A stretch of 64,000 bases of DNA from SMWN01 sp965221455 (GTDB taxonomy: Bacteria > Pseudomonadota > Gammaproteobacteria > Eutrophobiales > Eutrophobiaceae). The notes beneath the pieces were generated by a model, which saw only the letters and a program-made list of their open reading frames with translations, searched no databases and was not told where the DNA came from. Positions 7,290 to 16,547 of this stretch are shown one piece after another. The translations under genes and the position numbers were made by a program. Each line of letters opens with the position of its first letter. Position 1 is the first letter of the stretch. Where the stretch lies: contig OZ244890.1 in assembly GCA_965221455.1 (NCBI GenBank), positions 2,418,001 to 2,482,000 on the forward strand, read 5' to 3'.

Positions 7290-8801
7290 GTGGCTGATAA
7301 ACCGATGACACTGTTAACGATGCCGCTTGCGCGGCTGCTTTATTATTATCTTGCCGTGCGGGCGGTTATCTGGTCGGTTGTTTTATACACAACCCAACCA
7401 TCGCAACCGCTGGATGTTTTGGAACATCTGGCATGGGCGCAAAAATGGCAACTGGTTTATGAACACCATCCGGGCGCAGTAGCGTGGATTGTCGGCGCAC
7501 TGGATATTCTCGGCGGCGGCGATTCTTTTTTGCTTTCCCTGCCCGCGCCGATTGCCGTCAGTTTGACAATGGCTGCCGTTTGGCAAATGGCGCGGCGGGT
7601 GATGGATGACAAACGCGCCCTGGTTGCAGTGTTATCTTTGGAGGGGATCTGGTATTTCACTATCATCGCCGCCGAATTCAATCATAATATTTTGCAATTG
7701 GCGGCGTGGGCGTTTGTTGTTGTGGCGGCGCATCGCGCATTTTTGCCCGATAAAAATACGGCGACTACAGCGACAACTGTAACCTGGATAGTGCTGGGAA
7801 TTGCCGCAGCGCTTTCGCTTTATGCCAAATATTCCTCGCTGCTGCTGCTTTGCAGTTTGCTGTTGTGGAGCATAAGCGATAACAATGTGCGTCAATGCTA
7901 CAAACAGCGCGGTGTTTATATTGCGCTGGCGGTTTTTGCACTATTGACTTTGCCGCAAGTCATTGCCTTATCCGCTTTGGAGTTTTCGCCTTTGGGCTTT
8001 GCCTTGTCGCGCACGCAGGGCGAGGATTCCGCCATCTGGCATTTGCTCTATCCGGCGAAGTTTGTAGTTGCACAACTCGGCGCACTCGTGCTGGCGGTTA
8101 TTTTATGCTGCATCGCACTACAAAAAGATTCAACCGCAAACATAACAACAAACCGCACCGACCGCCGTTTTGTTTTAGTGATGGCATTTGTGCCGTTGTT
8201 GCTTGCAGTTTGCATTTGCGCTTTGGGCGGCTGGCGTTTTCGCTCACACTGGGGCGCATCAATGTTATCGTTCGTGCCGATGGCGATCATGTTAATCACA
8301 AGCGGTTATAAACTGCAGTTGCGCCGTTTTGTCAAAAGCGCAATGGCAGTTGCGCTATTATCCGTTATCATCACTGCAACCATCAACACCGCCGGACCTT
8401 TCATCAACGAACGCGGCAAACGCATTCACTATCCGGGCGCACAAATTGGCGCGGCAATAGAAAAAATGTGGTCGGCACAAAACCCCGATAAACCGCTAAC
8501 GGCGGTTATCGGCAGTCAACATCTTGCATCGCTGGTTTCGTTTTATGCCCCGTCCCGTCCGCACGCGATAATAAACGGCAACTGGAACCTGTCTTATGGC
8601 ATATCACAAAAACAATTCAACCAAACCGGCGGCGCAATAGTATGGATGATAAACGACGGCAAACGCAAAGATATACCCATCCCCGATTATGCCAAAGCAT
8701 ACCAAAACAATGCCGCCACCCTAACCCTGCAATGGCAAACCCCGGCAAAAATCCCGCCATTAATCATCGGCGTAACGATCATCCCGCCCGCGAGGCCATA
8801 A
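7290..8801 (+). CDS. GT39/ArnT-like membrane glycosyltransferase
   Basis: A 503-residue polytopic membrane protein with about ten hydrophobic segments (LLYYYLAVRAVIWSVVLY, ALVAVLSLEGIWYFTIIAAE, VTWIVLGIAAALSLYAKYSS and others) and a C-terminal soluble domain. An acidic residue pair in the first loop (QPLDVLEHLAWAQKW) and HHPGAVAW just after it match the PMT_2/GT39 pattern, in which the first periplasmic loop holds the catalytic Asp/Glu. Such enzymes transfer sugars from polyprenyl-phosphate donors to lipid or protein in the periplasm. The GTG at 7290 or the ATG at 7305 may be the start. G+C is high as in the GDPD gene. The acceptor is unknown. Confidence 0.7.
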   Translation: MADKPMTLLTMPLARLLYYYLAVRAVIWSVVLYTTQPSQPLDVLEHLAWAQKWQLVYEHHPGAVAWIVGALDILGGGDSFLLSLPAPIAVSLTMAAVWQMARRVMDDKRALVAVLSLEGIWYFTIIAAEFNHNILQLAAWAFVVVAAHRAFLPDKNTATTATTVTWIVLGIAAALSLYAKYSSLLLLCSLLLWSISDNNVRQCYKQRGVYIALAVFALLTLPQVIALSALEFSPLGFALSRTQGEDSAIWHLLYPAKFVVAQLGALVLAVILCCIALQKDSTANITTNRTDRRFVLVMAFVPLLLAVCICALGGWRFRSHWGASMLSFVPMAIMLITSGYKLQLRRFVKSAMAVALLSVIITATINTAGPFINERGKRIHYPGAQIGAAIEKMWSAQNPDKPLTAVIGSQHLASLVSFYAPSRPHAIINGNWNLSYGISQKQFNQTGGAIVWMINDGKRKDIPIPDYAKAYQNNAATLTLQWQTPAKIPPLIIGVTIIPPARP

Positions 8802-9167
8802 TCCATAACCGGTTTGTCGGATTGCGCAAAATCGCCGCCCTTTCCCCGCTTCCGCGTGTATACCGCACGTTCGGATGCAACCAAACCAATGCTCAGTGCG
8901 TTATATGCCACGATATTCGCAGTTTTGCGCGACCATCGGTGGCTTTTCGTTCGCTCATCGGCGTTTTCTCCAGCAATTCGTCTATAATTTTGTTCACATC
9001 GGGGGTATATCTTGTCGCCTCAAGATTGCAACTCTACTGTTTTTTCTTTAGCACGCTTGTGCCGACATTTGCAGGGATACGCTGTTTTTTGTCGCGTAGT
9101 CGCGGTTTTTCCGGGTGATCTTCATGGAACAAAAATGCACGGTCCTTGTCCCATTGGCTGGTTTGTT
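8802..9167 (-). other. Gap with an open minus-strand stretch, no gene called
   Basis: The minus strand from about 8950 down to 8690 reads without stops (…NALSIGLVASERAVYTRKRG…) and looks codon-biased, but it has no recognised family and overlaps the end of the glycosyltransferase gene. It may be a displaced gene fragment. Nothing convincing is visible on the plus strand. Confidence 0.35.
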
Positions 9168-10325
9168 ATGTCAGCAGTTTTTAAGACTATGTCTTTAGAA
9201 AGACTCATACGGTCAGAATTTCCCATCGATCCTGATATTCATTATTTGAATCATGCAGCGGTCTCTCCATGGCCAATGCGAACGGCCGAGGCCGTGAAAA
9301 AGTTTGCCGACGAAAATGTTCATTCCGGCGCGAGTCACTACTCGAATTGGCTGGATATTGAAGCCAGGCTCAAGACACAAATCAAGGATTTGTTGAATGC
9401 GCCTTCTGCTGCTGACATCGCGCTGCTGAAAAATACATCGGAGGCCTTGTCAGTCGTTGCTTGCGGGATAAATTGGCATGATGGCGATAATGTCGTCAGT
9501 ACTGACCAGGAATTTCCCTCAAATCGTATCGTTTGGGAGGCACAGAGCAAACACGGTGCTGAGTTCCGTGAAATCGAGATTCACCCGGATGATGCTGAAT
9601 CTGCTCTGATCGGCGCATGTGACGAGCGTACCCGCGTGATGGCAGTCAGTTCTGTACAATTCGGCACTGGTTTGAAGCTGGATCTGGTCACACTCGGGCA
9701 GTTTTGTCGTGACAACGATATTTACTTCTGTGTCGATGCCATTCAAAGCATTGGGGTACATCAGCTTGATATTCAGGCGATAAAAGCTGATTTTGTCATG
9801 GCTGACGCGCATAAATGGATGTGTGGACCTGAAGGCATCGCCCTGTTCTACTGCCGTGCTGAAATTCGTGATCAGTTGAGATTAAATCAATTTGGCTGGC
9901 ATATGGTTGAAAATTTAGGTGATTATGCGTGTAAGGATTGGACACTAGCGACAAATGCTCGCCGTTTTGAGTGTGGTAGTCCGAATATGCTGGGGATTCA
10001 TGCTTTATCGGCCAGCCTGTCTTTATTTGCGGATATAGGTATGCAAAAAATTACAGAATCAATTCTTAAAAAATCATCGTATCTTATTGATAAACTTAGT
10101 AGTTATTATGGAGTTAAATTGCTCACTCCAACATCAGAAAATCGCTATGCGGGGATTGTTACGTTCAGGATTGAGAATAAAGACAACACTAAAATTTACG
10201 CTAATTTAATGAAAAATAAGGTGATTTGTGCTAACCGACTGGATGGGATACGCTTTTCACCACACTTCTATACTGACCTGAAAACTATTGATAAATCACT
10301 TAATATATTAACTATATATATTTGA
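9168..10325 (+). CDS. Class V aminotransferase (cysteine desulfurase-like)
   Basis: A 385-residue PLP enzyme of the aminotransferase class V / SufS-like fold. Motifs in order: HYLNHAAVSPWP near the start, LLKNTSEALSVVACGI (phosphate-binding loop), STDQEFPSNRIVWE, FCVDAIQSIGVHQLDI (cofactor-pairing Asp), and ADAHKWMCGPEGIALFY with the Schiff-base Lys. No conserved cysteine loop is evident in the expected C-terminal place, so sulfur transfer is not assured; an isopenicillin-epimerase-like or kynureninase-like role is equally possible. The frame is open upstream to 9012, but the text before the ATG at 9168 is not family-like. It converges with tatD, 11 bp between stops. Confidence 0.8.
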   Translation: MSAVFKTMSLERLIRSEFPIDPDIHYLNHAAVSPWPMRTAEAVKKFADENVHSGASHYSNWLDIEARLKTQIKDLLNAPSAADIALLKNTSEALSVVACGINWHDGDNVVSTDQEFPSNRIVWEAQSKHGAEFREIEIHPDDAESALIGACDERTRVMAVSSVQFGTGLKLDLVTLGQFCRDNDIYFCVDAIQSIGVHQLDIQAIKADFVMADAHKWMCGPEGIALFYCRAEIRDQLRLNQFGWHMVENLGDYACKDWTLATNARRFECGSPNMLGIHALSASLSLFADIGMQKITESILKKSSYLIDKLSSYYGVKLLTPTSENRYAGIVTFRIENKDNTKIYANLMKNKVICANRLDGIRFSPHFYTDLKTIDKSLNILTIYI

Positions 10326-10336
10326 TATATATGATT

Positions 10337-11110
10337 TTAATGATATTTTTTTACTTTAAACAAATTGAAAAAATTCGCTGTAGTTTGCTGGGCTACCCGC
10401 TCCAGACTTGTGCCATGCAATTCTGCGATAAATTCGGCGACATATCGGGTATAGCCTGGCTGATTCGGTTTTCCCCGGTAAGGAACCGGGGTCAAATAAG
10501 GTGAATCCGTTTCTACCAACATACATTCCAGTGGCACTTGTCTGGCGACTTCTTGCACTTCTTTGGCATTTTTGAAGGTCACAATGCCGGAAAATGAGAT
10601 ATAAAAGTTTAAATTCATGGCTTTTTGCGCTGTCTCCCAGTCTTCTACAAAGCAATGCATCACCCCACCGACCTCATTTGCCCCCTCTTCTTCAAGTATT
10701 CGTATCGTATCTTCACCAACCCCGCGAGTATGGATGATCAAGGGTTTATTGACTAATTTTGCGGCTCTGATGTGGGTGCGGAATCGTTCGCGCTGCCACG
10801 CCATATCCCCTACACTTCTGAAATAGTCCAGACCCGTCTCACCGATGGCAAGCACTTGGTCATTACTTGCGAGTTTCACGAGTGTTTGTTCGGAAACTTC
10901 CTCCCGCATACTGGTGTTCGGATGTACACCAACGGAGGCATAAATATAGTCATATCGCTCTGCTAAACGCAAAATTTCCGGATAGGTCTCAAGATCGATT
11001 GAGACGCATAACATGTGTTCTACGCCAAGTGCCCTGGCGTTAGTAATGATTTCATCTACCTCCATTTCCTGGCTAAGCAATGGAATATGGCAGTGTGAGT
11101 CAACCAACAT
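10337..11110 (-). CDS. TatD-family metal-dependent deoxyribonuclease
   Basis: A 257-residue TatD/YcfH protein with all metal ligands: HCH at residues 6-8, Glu91 in GETGLDY, His127 in IIHTRG, His152 in MHCF and Asp202 in ETDSPYLTP. The family hydrolyses DNA 3' ends (DNA repair or turnover) with two metals in the cytoplasm. It is the last gene of the tmk-holB-pilZ-tatD run, as in Pseudomonas. Length is normal. The gene could equally be named ycfH. Confidence 0.93.
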   Translation of the reverse strand: MLVDSHCHIPLLSQEMEVDEIITNARALGVEHMLCVSIDLETYPEILRLAERYDYIYASVGVHPNTSMREEVSEQTLVKLASNDQVLAIGETGLDYFRSVGDMAWQRERFRTHIRAAKLVNKPLIIHTRGVGEDTIRILEEEGANEVGGVMHCFVEDWETAQKAMNLNFYISFSGIVTFKNAKEVQEVARQVPLECMLVETDSPYLTPVPYRGKPNQPGYTRYVAEFIAELHGTSLERVAQQTTANFFNLFKVKKYH

Positions 11111-11199
11111 TCTTGATTCCCGATTGAGTGAAGTTTGATAAAGATATCTGAAATTTGGAAGACGACCAGGCAGGCGCTGACGATATTGGATAAACTGCG

Positions 11200-11559
11200 C
11201 TACATGGTATGTGTGGGGCGCTCTGATGCTAATGCACCAGCTAACTGTTTTTCAATTTTGTTCTTGGTCGCTCCCTTGTCCAGTTCACTAAACTGCACGC
11301 CTATCCCCGCCGTTCTATTGCCCTGAGAACCCTTCGGCGTAATCCAGACAATGCGACCTGCGATGGGAAGCTTTTCTTTACTTTCCATAAGACTCAACAG
11401 CATGAAAACTTCATCGCCCAAACTGTAAGGTTTTGTAGTGGGAATAAACAAGCCGCCATTTTTGATGAATGGCATATAAGAAACATACAGTGCGCTTTTA
11501 TCACGAATAGACAGTGACAAAATACCCTGTCTTGGATCACGGTTTCCAGGTACGCTCAC
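11200..11559 (-). CDS. pilZ: Type IV pilus biogenesis protein PilZ
   Basis: A 119-residue single-domain protein: GILSLSIRDKSALYVSYMPF, GGLFIPTTK, LGDEVFMLLSLM, AGRIVWITPKGSQGNRTAGI and GVQF. This matches the founding PilZ of Pseudomonas rather than c-di-GMP receptors, since the RxxxR arginine motif is not in place. It is known there to act with PilB/FimX in pilus assembly. I chose the GTG at 11559 because AGGAT lies just upstream and the known protein begins at that point; longer reading adds unrelated residues overlapping holB. It starts 16 bp after holB ends, so co-transcription is likely. Confidence 0.88.
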   Translation of the reverse strand: MSVPGNRDPRQGILSLSIRDKSALYVSYMPFIKNGGLFIPTTKPYSLGDEVFMLLSLMESKEKLPIAGRIVWITPKGSQGNRTAGIGVQFSELDKGATKNKIEKQLAGALASERPTHTM

Positions 11560-11575
11560 AAGTATCCTATCCCCT

Positions 11576-12598
11576 CTAACTTTGCCGCTTGTTCTGCAGA
11601 TCCTGCAAGAAAATGAGTACATCCTCCAACAGCCCCTGAGCATTGTAGTTAGTTGTGCCCGTGCTCAGGACATAATTTTCAAGTAGCAGGTGATAAAGAC
11701 CTGACAACTCGCGTAATTCTAACTGTTTTATCAGTTCTTGCAAACGTCTTATGATCTTTTTATCACTAATTCTGAAGGGCTGCATTGATACCTTAAGACG
11801 TACCATGTCAGCAAATAATTGTGATAGCCGCAAAAAAACCTGTGGCGCGTCGTGGGTCTTCCATCTTTCTGCGACCTTGACAAGATCTTCCTGCATGCCT
11901 TGCAGAGACAATATATCTTCAAGCAACCCGGTATCGTACTCCACATTACCACTTTTCAGCATCGCCTCTATTGCCAGTGGTGCACCACCAACCTGCTCCA
12001 GCAAATGTTTGATGTTTTCCCCTGCTGACAATTCAGCGGACAGGTTTTGTTCGACCCAACGTACTGTTTCATCATCAAATGCAGGATTAAACCTCGTTTG
12101 CTGACAACGACTTCTGACCGTGATCGGTAATAAATCTGGTCTATGACTCAATAGTACCAGTAATGAGTGCTCCGGCGGCTCCTCAAGCGTTTTCAGTAAA
12201 GCATTTGCTGCATTCCGATTCATGGATTCCGCAGGGGCGATGACCGCGATTTTATATCGACCATACTGACTTCTGAGATGTATAAAATTAATGAAATTCC
12301 TGACCACATCAACCTTGATTTGTTTTTCGGCTCCTTCCAGTTGAAGCATAAACAAATCCGGATGACTACCGCCATTGACTAGATGACATGACCGACAATG
12401 ACCACAAGCCAAAGAATCTTTATCGGCATCGTCACACAAGAGGCCTGCGGTTAAGCATTTGGTAAAATGTTCCAAACCCATACCTGTGGATCCGGTAAAT
12501 AAAACGGCATGCGCCATTCGCTCTGCACGATTCGCCAGATGAAAAGATTTCCAATTGTTGAGTTGCCACGGCAATGGTTGTAACTGCGTAGTCAACAT
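11576..12598 (-). CDS. holB: DNA polymerase III delta-prime subunit
   Basis: A 340-residue clamp-loader subunit. The AAA+ fold is visible with a degenerate phosphate loop (TGSTGMGL at 36-41), a zinc site C55, C65, C68, C71 (CGHCRSC), the sensor strand YKIAVIAPAESM, NAANALLKTLEEPP and the SRC arginine-finger motif (TVRSRCQQ). The protein is ATPase-dead by design in this family and acts in the gamma complex that loads the beta clamp. It overlaps tmk by 7 bp and precedes pilZ, the usual operon. Confidence 0.95.
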   Translation of the reverse strand: MLTTQLQPLPWQLNNWKSFHLANRAERMAHAVLFTGSTGMGLEHFTKCLTAGLLCDDADKDSLACGHCRSCHLVNGGSHPDLFMLQLEGAEKQIKVDVVRNFINFIHLRSQYGRYKIAVIAPAESMNRNAANALLKTLEEPPEHSLLVLLSHRPDLLPITVRSRCQQTRFNPAFDDETVRWVEQNLSAELSAGENIKHLLEQVGGAPLAIEAMLKSGNVEYDTGLLEDILSLQGMQEDLVKVAERWKTHDAPQVFLRLSQLFADMVRLKVSMQPFRISDKKIIRRLQELIKQLELRELSGLYHLLLENYVLSTGTTNYNAQGLLEDVLIFLQDLQNKRQS

Positions 12599-13239
12599 AA
12601 GTTCTTGTCCTGAAGCACTTGCAGAAGCTCTGATTGAACAGCATCCAGGCTCTGCTCAGCATCAATCACTCGGACGCGTTCGGGGTCATCCAGTGAAATT
12701 TTCAAAAAAACATCTCGCGCCTTTTGGAAGAAATTTACCGTTTCAATTTCGAAACGATCAGCTTCACTCCTGGCCCTGGCACGAGACAATCCGGTTTCCA
12801 CTGACAGATCCAGCAGCAAGGTAATATCAGGCTTAACGCTGGATAGTTCGCCGGAAAATAACCACGTTTCCAGTTGTTGAATCCTTTCAAGAGGGCACCC
12901 TCTCCCGCCACCTTGATAGGCATAGCTTGAATCGGTGAATCTATCGCAAATAACAATCCTGTTAGCATTAATCGCTGGCAAAATAATTTCCTGTACATGT
13001 TGTGCTCTTGCTGCAAACATTAAAAGCAGTTCCGTCTCTGCAAACATCTTCTCTGTATTTTTTTCCAGCAGAAATGCACGTATTCCCTCGCCTGTATTTG
13101 TTCCACCGGGTTCGCGTGTAACCAGTATATCCCTGCCCGCCTGTTGTAACTGCCTGGCAATAAATTGAATATGTGTACTCTTTCCGGCACCTTCAATGCC
13201 TTCAAACGTAATCAAGCAACCTTTATTTGGTGCATTCAT
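12592..13239 (-). CDS. tmk: Thymidylate kinase
   Basis: A 215-residue enzyme phosphorylating dTMP to dTDP. P-loop FEGIEGAGKST at 12-22, TREPGGT at 41-47, CDR at 98-100 followed by FTDSSYAYQGGGRG, and a LID region with Arg residues (LSRARARSEADR). The LID arginines make it the E. coli-like type II enzyme. Length is normal. The gene sits 8 bp downstream of mltG and overlaps holB. Confidence 0.97.
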   Translation of the reverse strand: MNAPNKGCLITFEGIEGAGKSTHIQFIARQLQQAGRDILVTREPGGTNTGEGIRAFLLEKNTEKMFAETELLLMFAARAQHVQEIILPAINANRIVICDRFTDSSYAYQGGGRGCPLERIQQLETWLFSGELSSVKPDITLLLDLSVETGLSRARARSEADRFEIETVNFFQKARDVFLKISLDDPERVRVIDAEQSLDAVQSELLQVLQDKNLC

Positions 13240-13247
13240 GGATAATA

Positions 13248-14258
13248 TTATTTACCTAGCTGGTACCTGGCGACAGCGCGATTATGTTCGTTTAATGTTT
13301 TTGAAAAATAATGTGAGCCATCTCCTTTTGCTACAAAATAGTAACTATCTCCCGCTTCAGGATGCAGTGCTGCGTATATAGCTGCCATACCCGACGAGGC
13401 AATGGGTGTTGGCGGTAACCCCCTATGGAAATAAGTGTTGTACGGCGAATCCATTTTCAAATCCTTGCGTCTTATATTCCCCCGGTAGTTTTCTCCCATG
13501 GCATAAATAACCGTTGGATCCGTCTGCAATTTCATACCCTTTTGTAACCTGCGGACGAATACGCCCGCAATTGCGGCACGCTCTTCAGCGATACCGGTCT
13601 CTTTTTCAACAATCGAGGCCATAATCAGTGCTTCATCAGATGTTTTGTACGGTAAGCCTGCCTCCCTGTTTTCCCATTGTTCTCGCAGAACTTGTTCCAT
13701 CTTTATGTAAGCTCGCCGCAAGAACTCAACATCAGTTAAACCAGAGGGGAAATGATACGTATCAGGGAAGAAACGGCCTTCCGGGTGTACATCAGAAAAA
13801 CCCAACGCAGTCATGATTGTGTCACGATCGTAATCTGGCAAGGTTTTTACCAATTTCCCATTAGCTTTAACCGCTTGCATGATTTGTTTAAATGACCAAC
13901 CTTCGATCAATGACAGAGAATATTGAACCGTTTTACCCAGGACAAATTGCGTAAGTAAATGTCTTTGCGTCGTTTCAGGACCCAGTAAATACTCTCCTGC
14001 CTTCACGAGTGAATCAATACCCTGTAATCGCCCTTCAAGCACGAAATAATACGGATGGCGTAATATTCCTTGCTGTGTCAATTCCTCACCGATTTTTTCA
14101 AGATTCGTACCCGTCTTAATGGTGTAGGTTATCGGAAAACCGGCGTCGATATTAACAGGCAAGTCCAGCTGTGTCTGCATATCATGCCAGAACCACCATG
14201 CCATCCCCCCCCCAATGATAAATGACAGGCCAAAAATAAATAACAAAACACGTATCAC
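13248..14258 (-). CDS. mltG: Endolytic murein transglycosylase MltG (YceG)
   Basis: A 336-residue protein with one N-terminal membrane anchor (VLLFIFGLSFIIGGGMAWWF), a LysM-like part (YTIKTGTNLEKIGEEL) and the YceG catalytic domain: GRFFPDTYHFPSG, IMASIVEKETGIAEER (catalytic Glu at 218 or 220), VFVRRLQKGMKLQTDPTVIY and RGLPPTPIASSGM. It cleaves nascent peptidoglycan at the outer face of the inner membrane and is thought to end glycan strands. The start overlaps the pabC stop by 4 bp. Confidence 0.96.
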   Translation of the reverse strand: MIRVLLFIFGLSFIIGGGMAWWFWHDMQTQLDLPVNIDAGFPITYTIKTGTNLEKIGEELTQQGILRHPYYFVLEGRLQGIDSLVKAGEYLLGPETTQRHLLTQFVLGKTVQYSLSLIEGWSFKQIMQAVKANGKLVKTLPDYDRDTIMTALGFSDVHPEGRFFPDTYHFPSGLTDVEFLRRAYIKMEQVLREQWENREAGLPYKTSDEALIMASIVEKETGIAEERAAIAGVFVRRLQKGMKLQTDPTVIYAMGENYRGNIRRKDLKMDSPYNTYFHRGLPPTPIASSGMAAIYAALHPEAGDSYYFVAKGDGSHYFSKTLNEHNRAVARYQLGK

Positions 14259-15085
14259 GATGCCGCAATAACTCCGCGTGAGACCAGAAATTGCTTGATT
14301 TCATTGGCAATTGATTGTGAAGAGAATTCGTGATCAACAAACTTCTTCACCGGCATGATGCCTGCGATACTGTTACAAAAAAACATCTCATCGGCGGAAT
14401 AAATATCCTCCAGTGACAGAGTGCCTGTTTCACTCTTGTAACCGAGTTCAGAGCTGCGATCCAATATGTATTGCCGCACAACTCCTTCAATGCCACACAG
14501 GGAAAGATCCGGTGTAACCAATCTTTGGCCAGGATAAACCAAAAATAAATTACTCATGGTCCCTGCAATGATATGGTGATTAATATCCAACATTATTCCC
14601 TCCATAACATTAGTATCATTCCACTCATTACGAGCCAATACTTGCTCTAGTCTGTTCAAATGTTTAATACCGGCGAATCTGGGTACATGTCCAAGCCTGG
14701 TAGAGCATAAATATGCCTGTATTCCCACCGTCGAATAGTTGTATAAATAGTCTGGCCAGGGATGAATTGCAAGCAGTCTGGCAGGTATTGTGTCTGCGCC
14801 AGGTCGTTGATAACCCCTTCCGCCCGTACCGGTGGTAATTATAATTTTCAGGACGGAACGAGTCCTGTTTTTACAAAGCGACTCAACTTCAGATTCAAGG
14901 ATCTCAATATCGTCAAAACCGATTTTAAGCCTGGCACACCCGGATAGGAGCCTCTGTGCATGTTTATGCCAAAACAGGGGTTTTTCATCAACGACTGCTA
15001 TTGTTTCAAACAGGCCATCACCGTAGTTTAACCCCCGATCCATTACATCTATGCTATCCGTGCTGTGACCATTTAAGAGAAACAT
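14255..15085 (-). CDS. pabC: Aminodeoxychorismate lyase
   Basis: A 276-residue class IV PLP enzyme converting 4-amino-4-deoxychorismate to p-aminobenzoate and pyruvate for folate synthesis. Motifs: DRGLNYGDGLFETI near the start, GRGYQRP, Lys141 in FAGIKHLNRLEQVLAR (PLP Schiff base), EGIMLDINHHIIAGTMSNLF and the C-terminal ADEMFFCNSIAGIMPV. Position between fabF and mltG is the conserved one. A branched-chain or D-amino-acid aminotransferase is the only fold-level alternative, and context argues against it. Confidence 0.93.
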   Translation of the reverse strand: MFLLNGHSTDSIDVMDRGLNYGDGLFETIAVVDEKPLFWHKHAQRLLSGCARLKIGFDDIEILESEVESLCKNRTRSVLKIIITTGTGGRGYQRPGADTIPARLLAIHPWPDYLYNYSTVGIQAYLCSTRLGHVPRFAGIKHLNRLEQVLARNEWNDTNVMEGIMLDINHHIIAGTMSNLFLVYPGQRLVTPDLSLCGIEGVVRQYILDRSSELGYKSETGTLSLEDIYSADEMFFCNSIAGIMPVKKFVDHEFSSQSIANEIKQFLVSRGVIAAS

Positions 15086-15121
15086 GATGTTGCCCGGATT
15101 ATTTTATAGAATATTTATAAT

Positions 15122-16363
15122 CTACTCAGTTCGCCTGAATATTAATGTTCCATTAGTTCCACCAAATCCAAAGGAATTCGACAAGGAGATATCCATTTCC
15201 ATTTGCCGTGCTTCATGCGGTATAAAGTCCAAATCACATTCTGCATCAGGGTTATCCAGATTAATTGTTGGCGGTGCAACTTGATCACGCAGGGCAAGTA
15301 CGGAAAATATCGCTTCAACACTTCCTGCCGCACCCAATAAATGACCTATCATGGACTTGGTCGAACTCACAGCCAGTTTTCGTGCATGAGTTCCAAAGAC
15401 TCGCTTCATTGCCCGCGCTTCCACGATATCACCCGTGAGAGTTGATGTCCCATGAGCATTAACGTAGTCTATTTGCTCAGGATTAAGTCCCGCATTTTTC
15501 AGTGCGTTCTGCATACATCTTGCTGCACCTTCACCGCCCTCAGAAGGCGCAGTCATATGATGGGCATCACCACTCATACCGTAACCCAATAATTCAGAAT
15601 AAATCTTTGCTCCACGGTTTTTCGCGTGTTCATACTCTTCCAGCACCATTACACCAGCACCATCACTGAGTACAAAACCGTCCCTATCCCTGTCCCAGGG
15701 TCGACTTGCTGCTTGCGGATCGTTATTACGCGTTGATAATGCTTTTGCTGCGGCAAAGCCGCCGAAACTCGTTGGCGATGTCGCCATCTCGGCTCCCCCG
15801 GCGACCATCACATCTGCATCACCATATTCGATCAATCTGGCCGCATCACCAATATTGTGGGTTCCCGTTGAACAGGCCGTGGCCATGGAAAGATTTGGCC
15901 CTTGTATGCCATATTTTATTGAGAGATGCCCGGAAATCATGTTAATAATAGTGCCCGGGATAAGAAACGGCGAAATCCTGCGTGCATCACCACCTAGATA
16001 TTGTTCCATGGCATGTTCGATCTCTGATACGCCGCCAATCCCTGATCCAATCGCCACGCCCACTCTATGGGCGTTATCTTCAGTAACCTCAAGGCCGGAA
16101 TCCTCAATAGCTTCAATCCCCGCGACCATTCCATAATGAATAAAAACATTCATTTTTTTTGCATGTTTACGGGGAAGATGATCGGTAACATCAAAATCCT
16201 TGACAGATCCACCGATGTGTACCGGAAAATCGGCGGTACTAAAATGCTTTACCAAACCGATACCGCTGACGCCATTTTGAATATTATTCCAGACCGTTGG
16301 TACATTGTTACCGACAGGGGTTAGCAGGCCCAGACCGGTAACTACCACACGTCTCCTACTCAA
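15122..16363 (-). CDS. fabF: 3-oxoacyl-ACP synthase II (KAS II)
   Basis: A 413-residue condensing enzyme with the Cys-His-His triad: Cys164 (ATACSTGTHN), His304 (NAHGTST) and His341 (IGHLLGAAG), and the closing NSFGFGGTNGTLIF. It elongates acyl-ACP with malonyl-ACP and in many bacteria tunes the C16/C18:1 ratio with temperature. It lies downstream of acpP with a terminator-like hairpin between them, so its level may be lower than that of acpP. Confidence 0.97.
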   Translation of the reverse strand: MSRRRVVVTGLGLLTPVGNNVPTVWNNIQNGVSGIGLVKHFSTADFPVHIGGSVKDFDVTDHLPRKHAKKMNVFIHYGMVAGIEAIEDSGLEVTEDNAHRVGVAIGSGIGGVSEIEHAMEQYLGGDARRISPFLIPGTIINMISGHLSIKYGIQGPNLSMATACSTGTHNIGDAARLIEYGDADVMVAGGAEMATSPTSFGGFAAAKALSTRNNDPQAASRPWDRDRDGFVLSDGAGVMVLEEYEHAKNRGAKIYSELLGYGMSGDAHHMTAPSEGGEGAARCMQNALKNAGLNPEQIDYVNAHGTSTLTGDIVEARAMKRVFGTHARKLAVSSTKSMIGHLLGAAGSVEAIFSVLALRDQVAPPTINLDNPDAECDLDFIPHEARQMEMDISLSNSFGFGGTNGTLIFRRTE

Positions 16364-16496
16364 TGTTCTGGTCCCATTTTAAACCTGTTCTCTAAATCTG
16401 TGTCGAGATTGAAAGGCTATTATTGCACCTCTTACGAGCAGCACAGAAGTCCACTACACTACTTCTAAAGAGAAGTTCATTGTCTGACAGAACGAA

Positions 16497-16528
16497 AAAA
16501 GCCGCGCTATCAAATAAGCGCGGCTTTT
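16497..16528 (-). terminator. Rho-independent terminator between acpP and fabF
   Basis: An 11-bp perfect stem (AAAAGCCGCGC with GCGCGGCTTTT) and 10-base loop, with a T-run on the minus strand after the stem. It lies 20 bp after the acpP stop. This probably stops or reduces readthrough into fabF and lets acpP be expressed in excess. The A/T flanks make it potentially active in both directions. Confidence 0.88.
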
Positions 16529-16547
16529 TAAAATTCAACAAAGACAA

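Noticed and set aside
7060..7308. 82-codon open frame before the GT39-like gene
   Set aside because: No family features, runs into the next gene's start, and contains two similar SDN-type segments that look like decayed repeat rather than protein.
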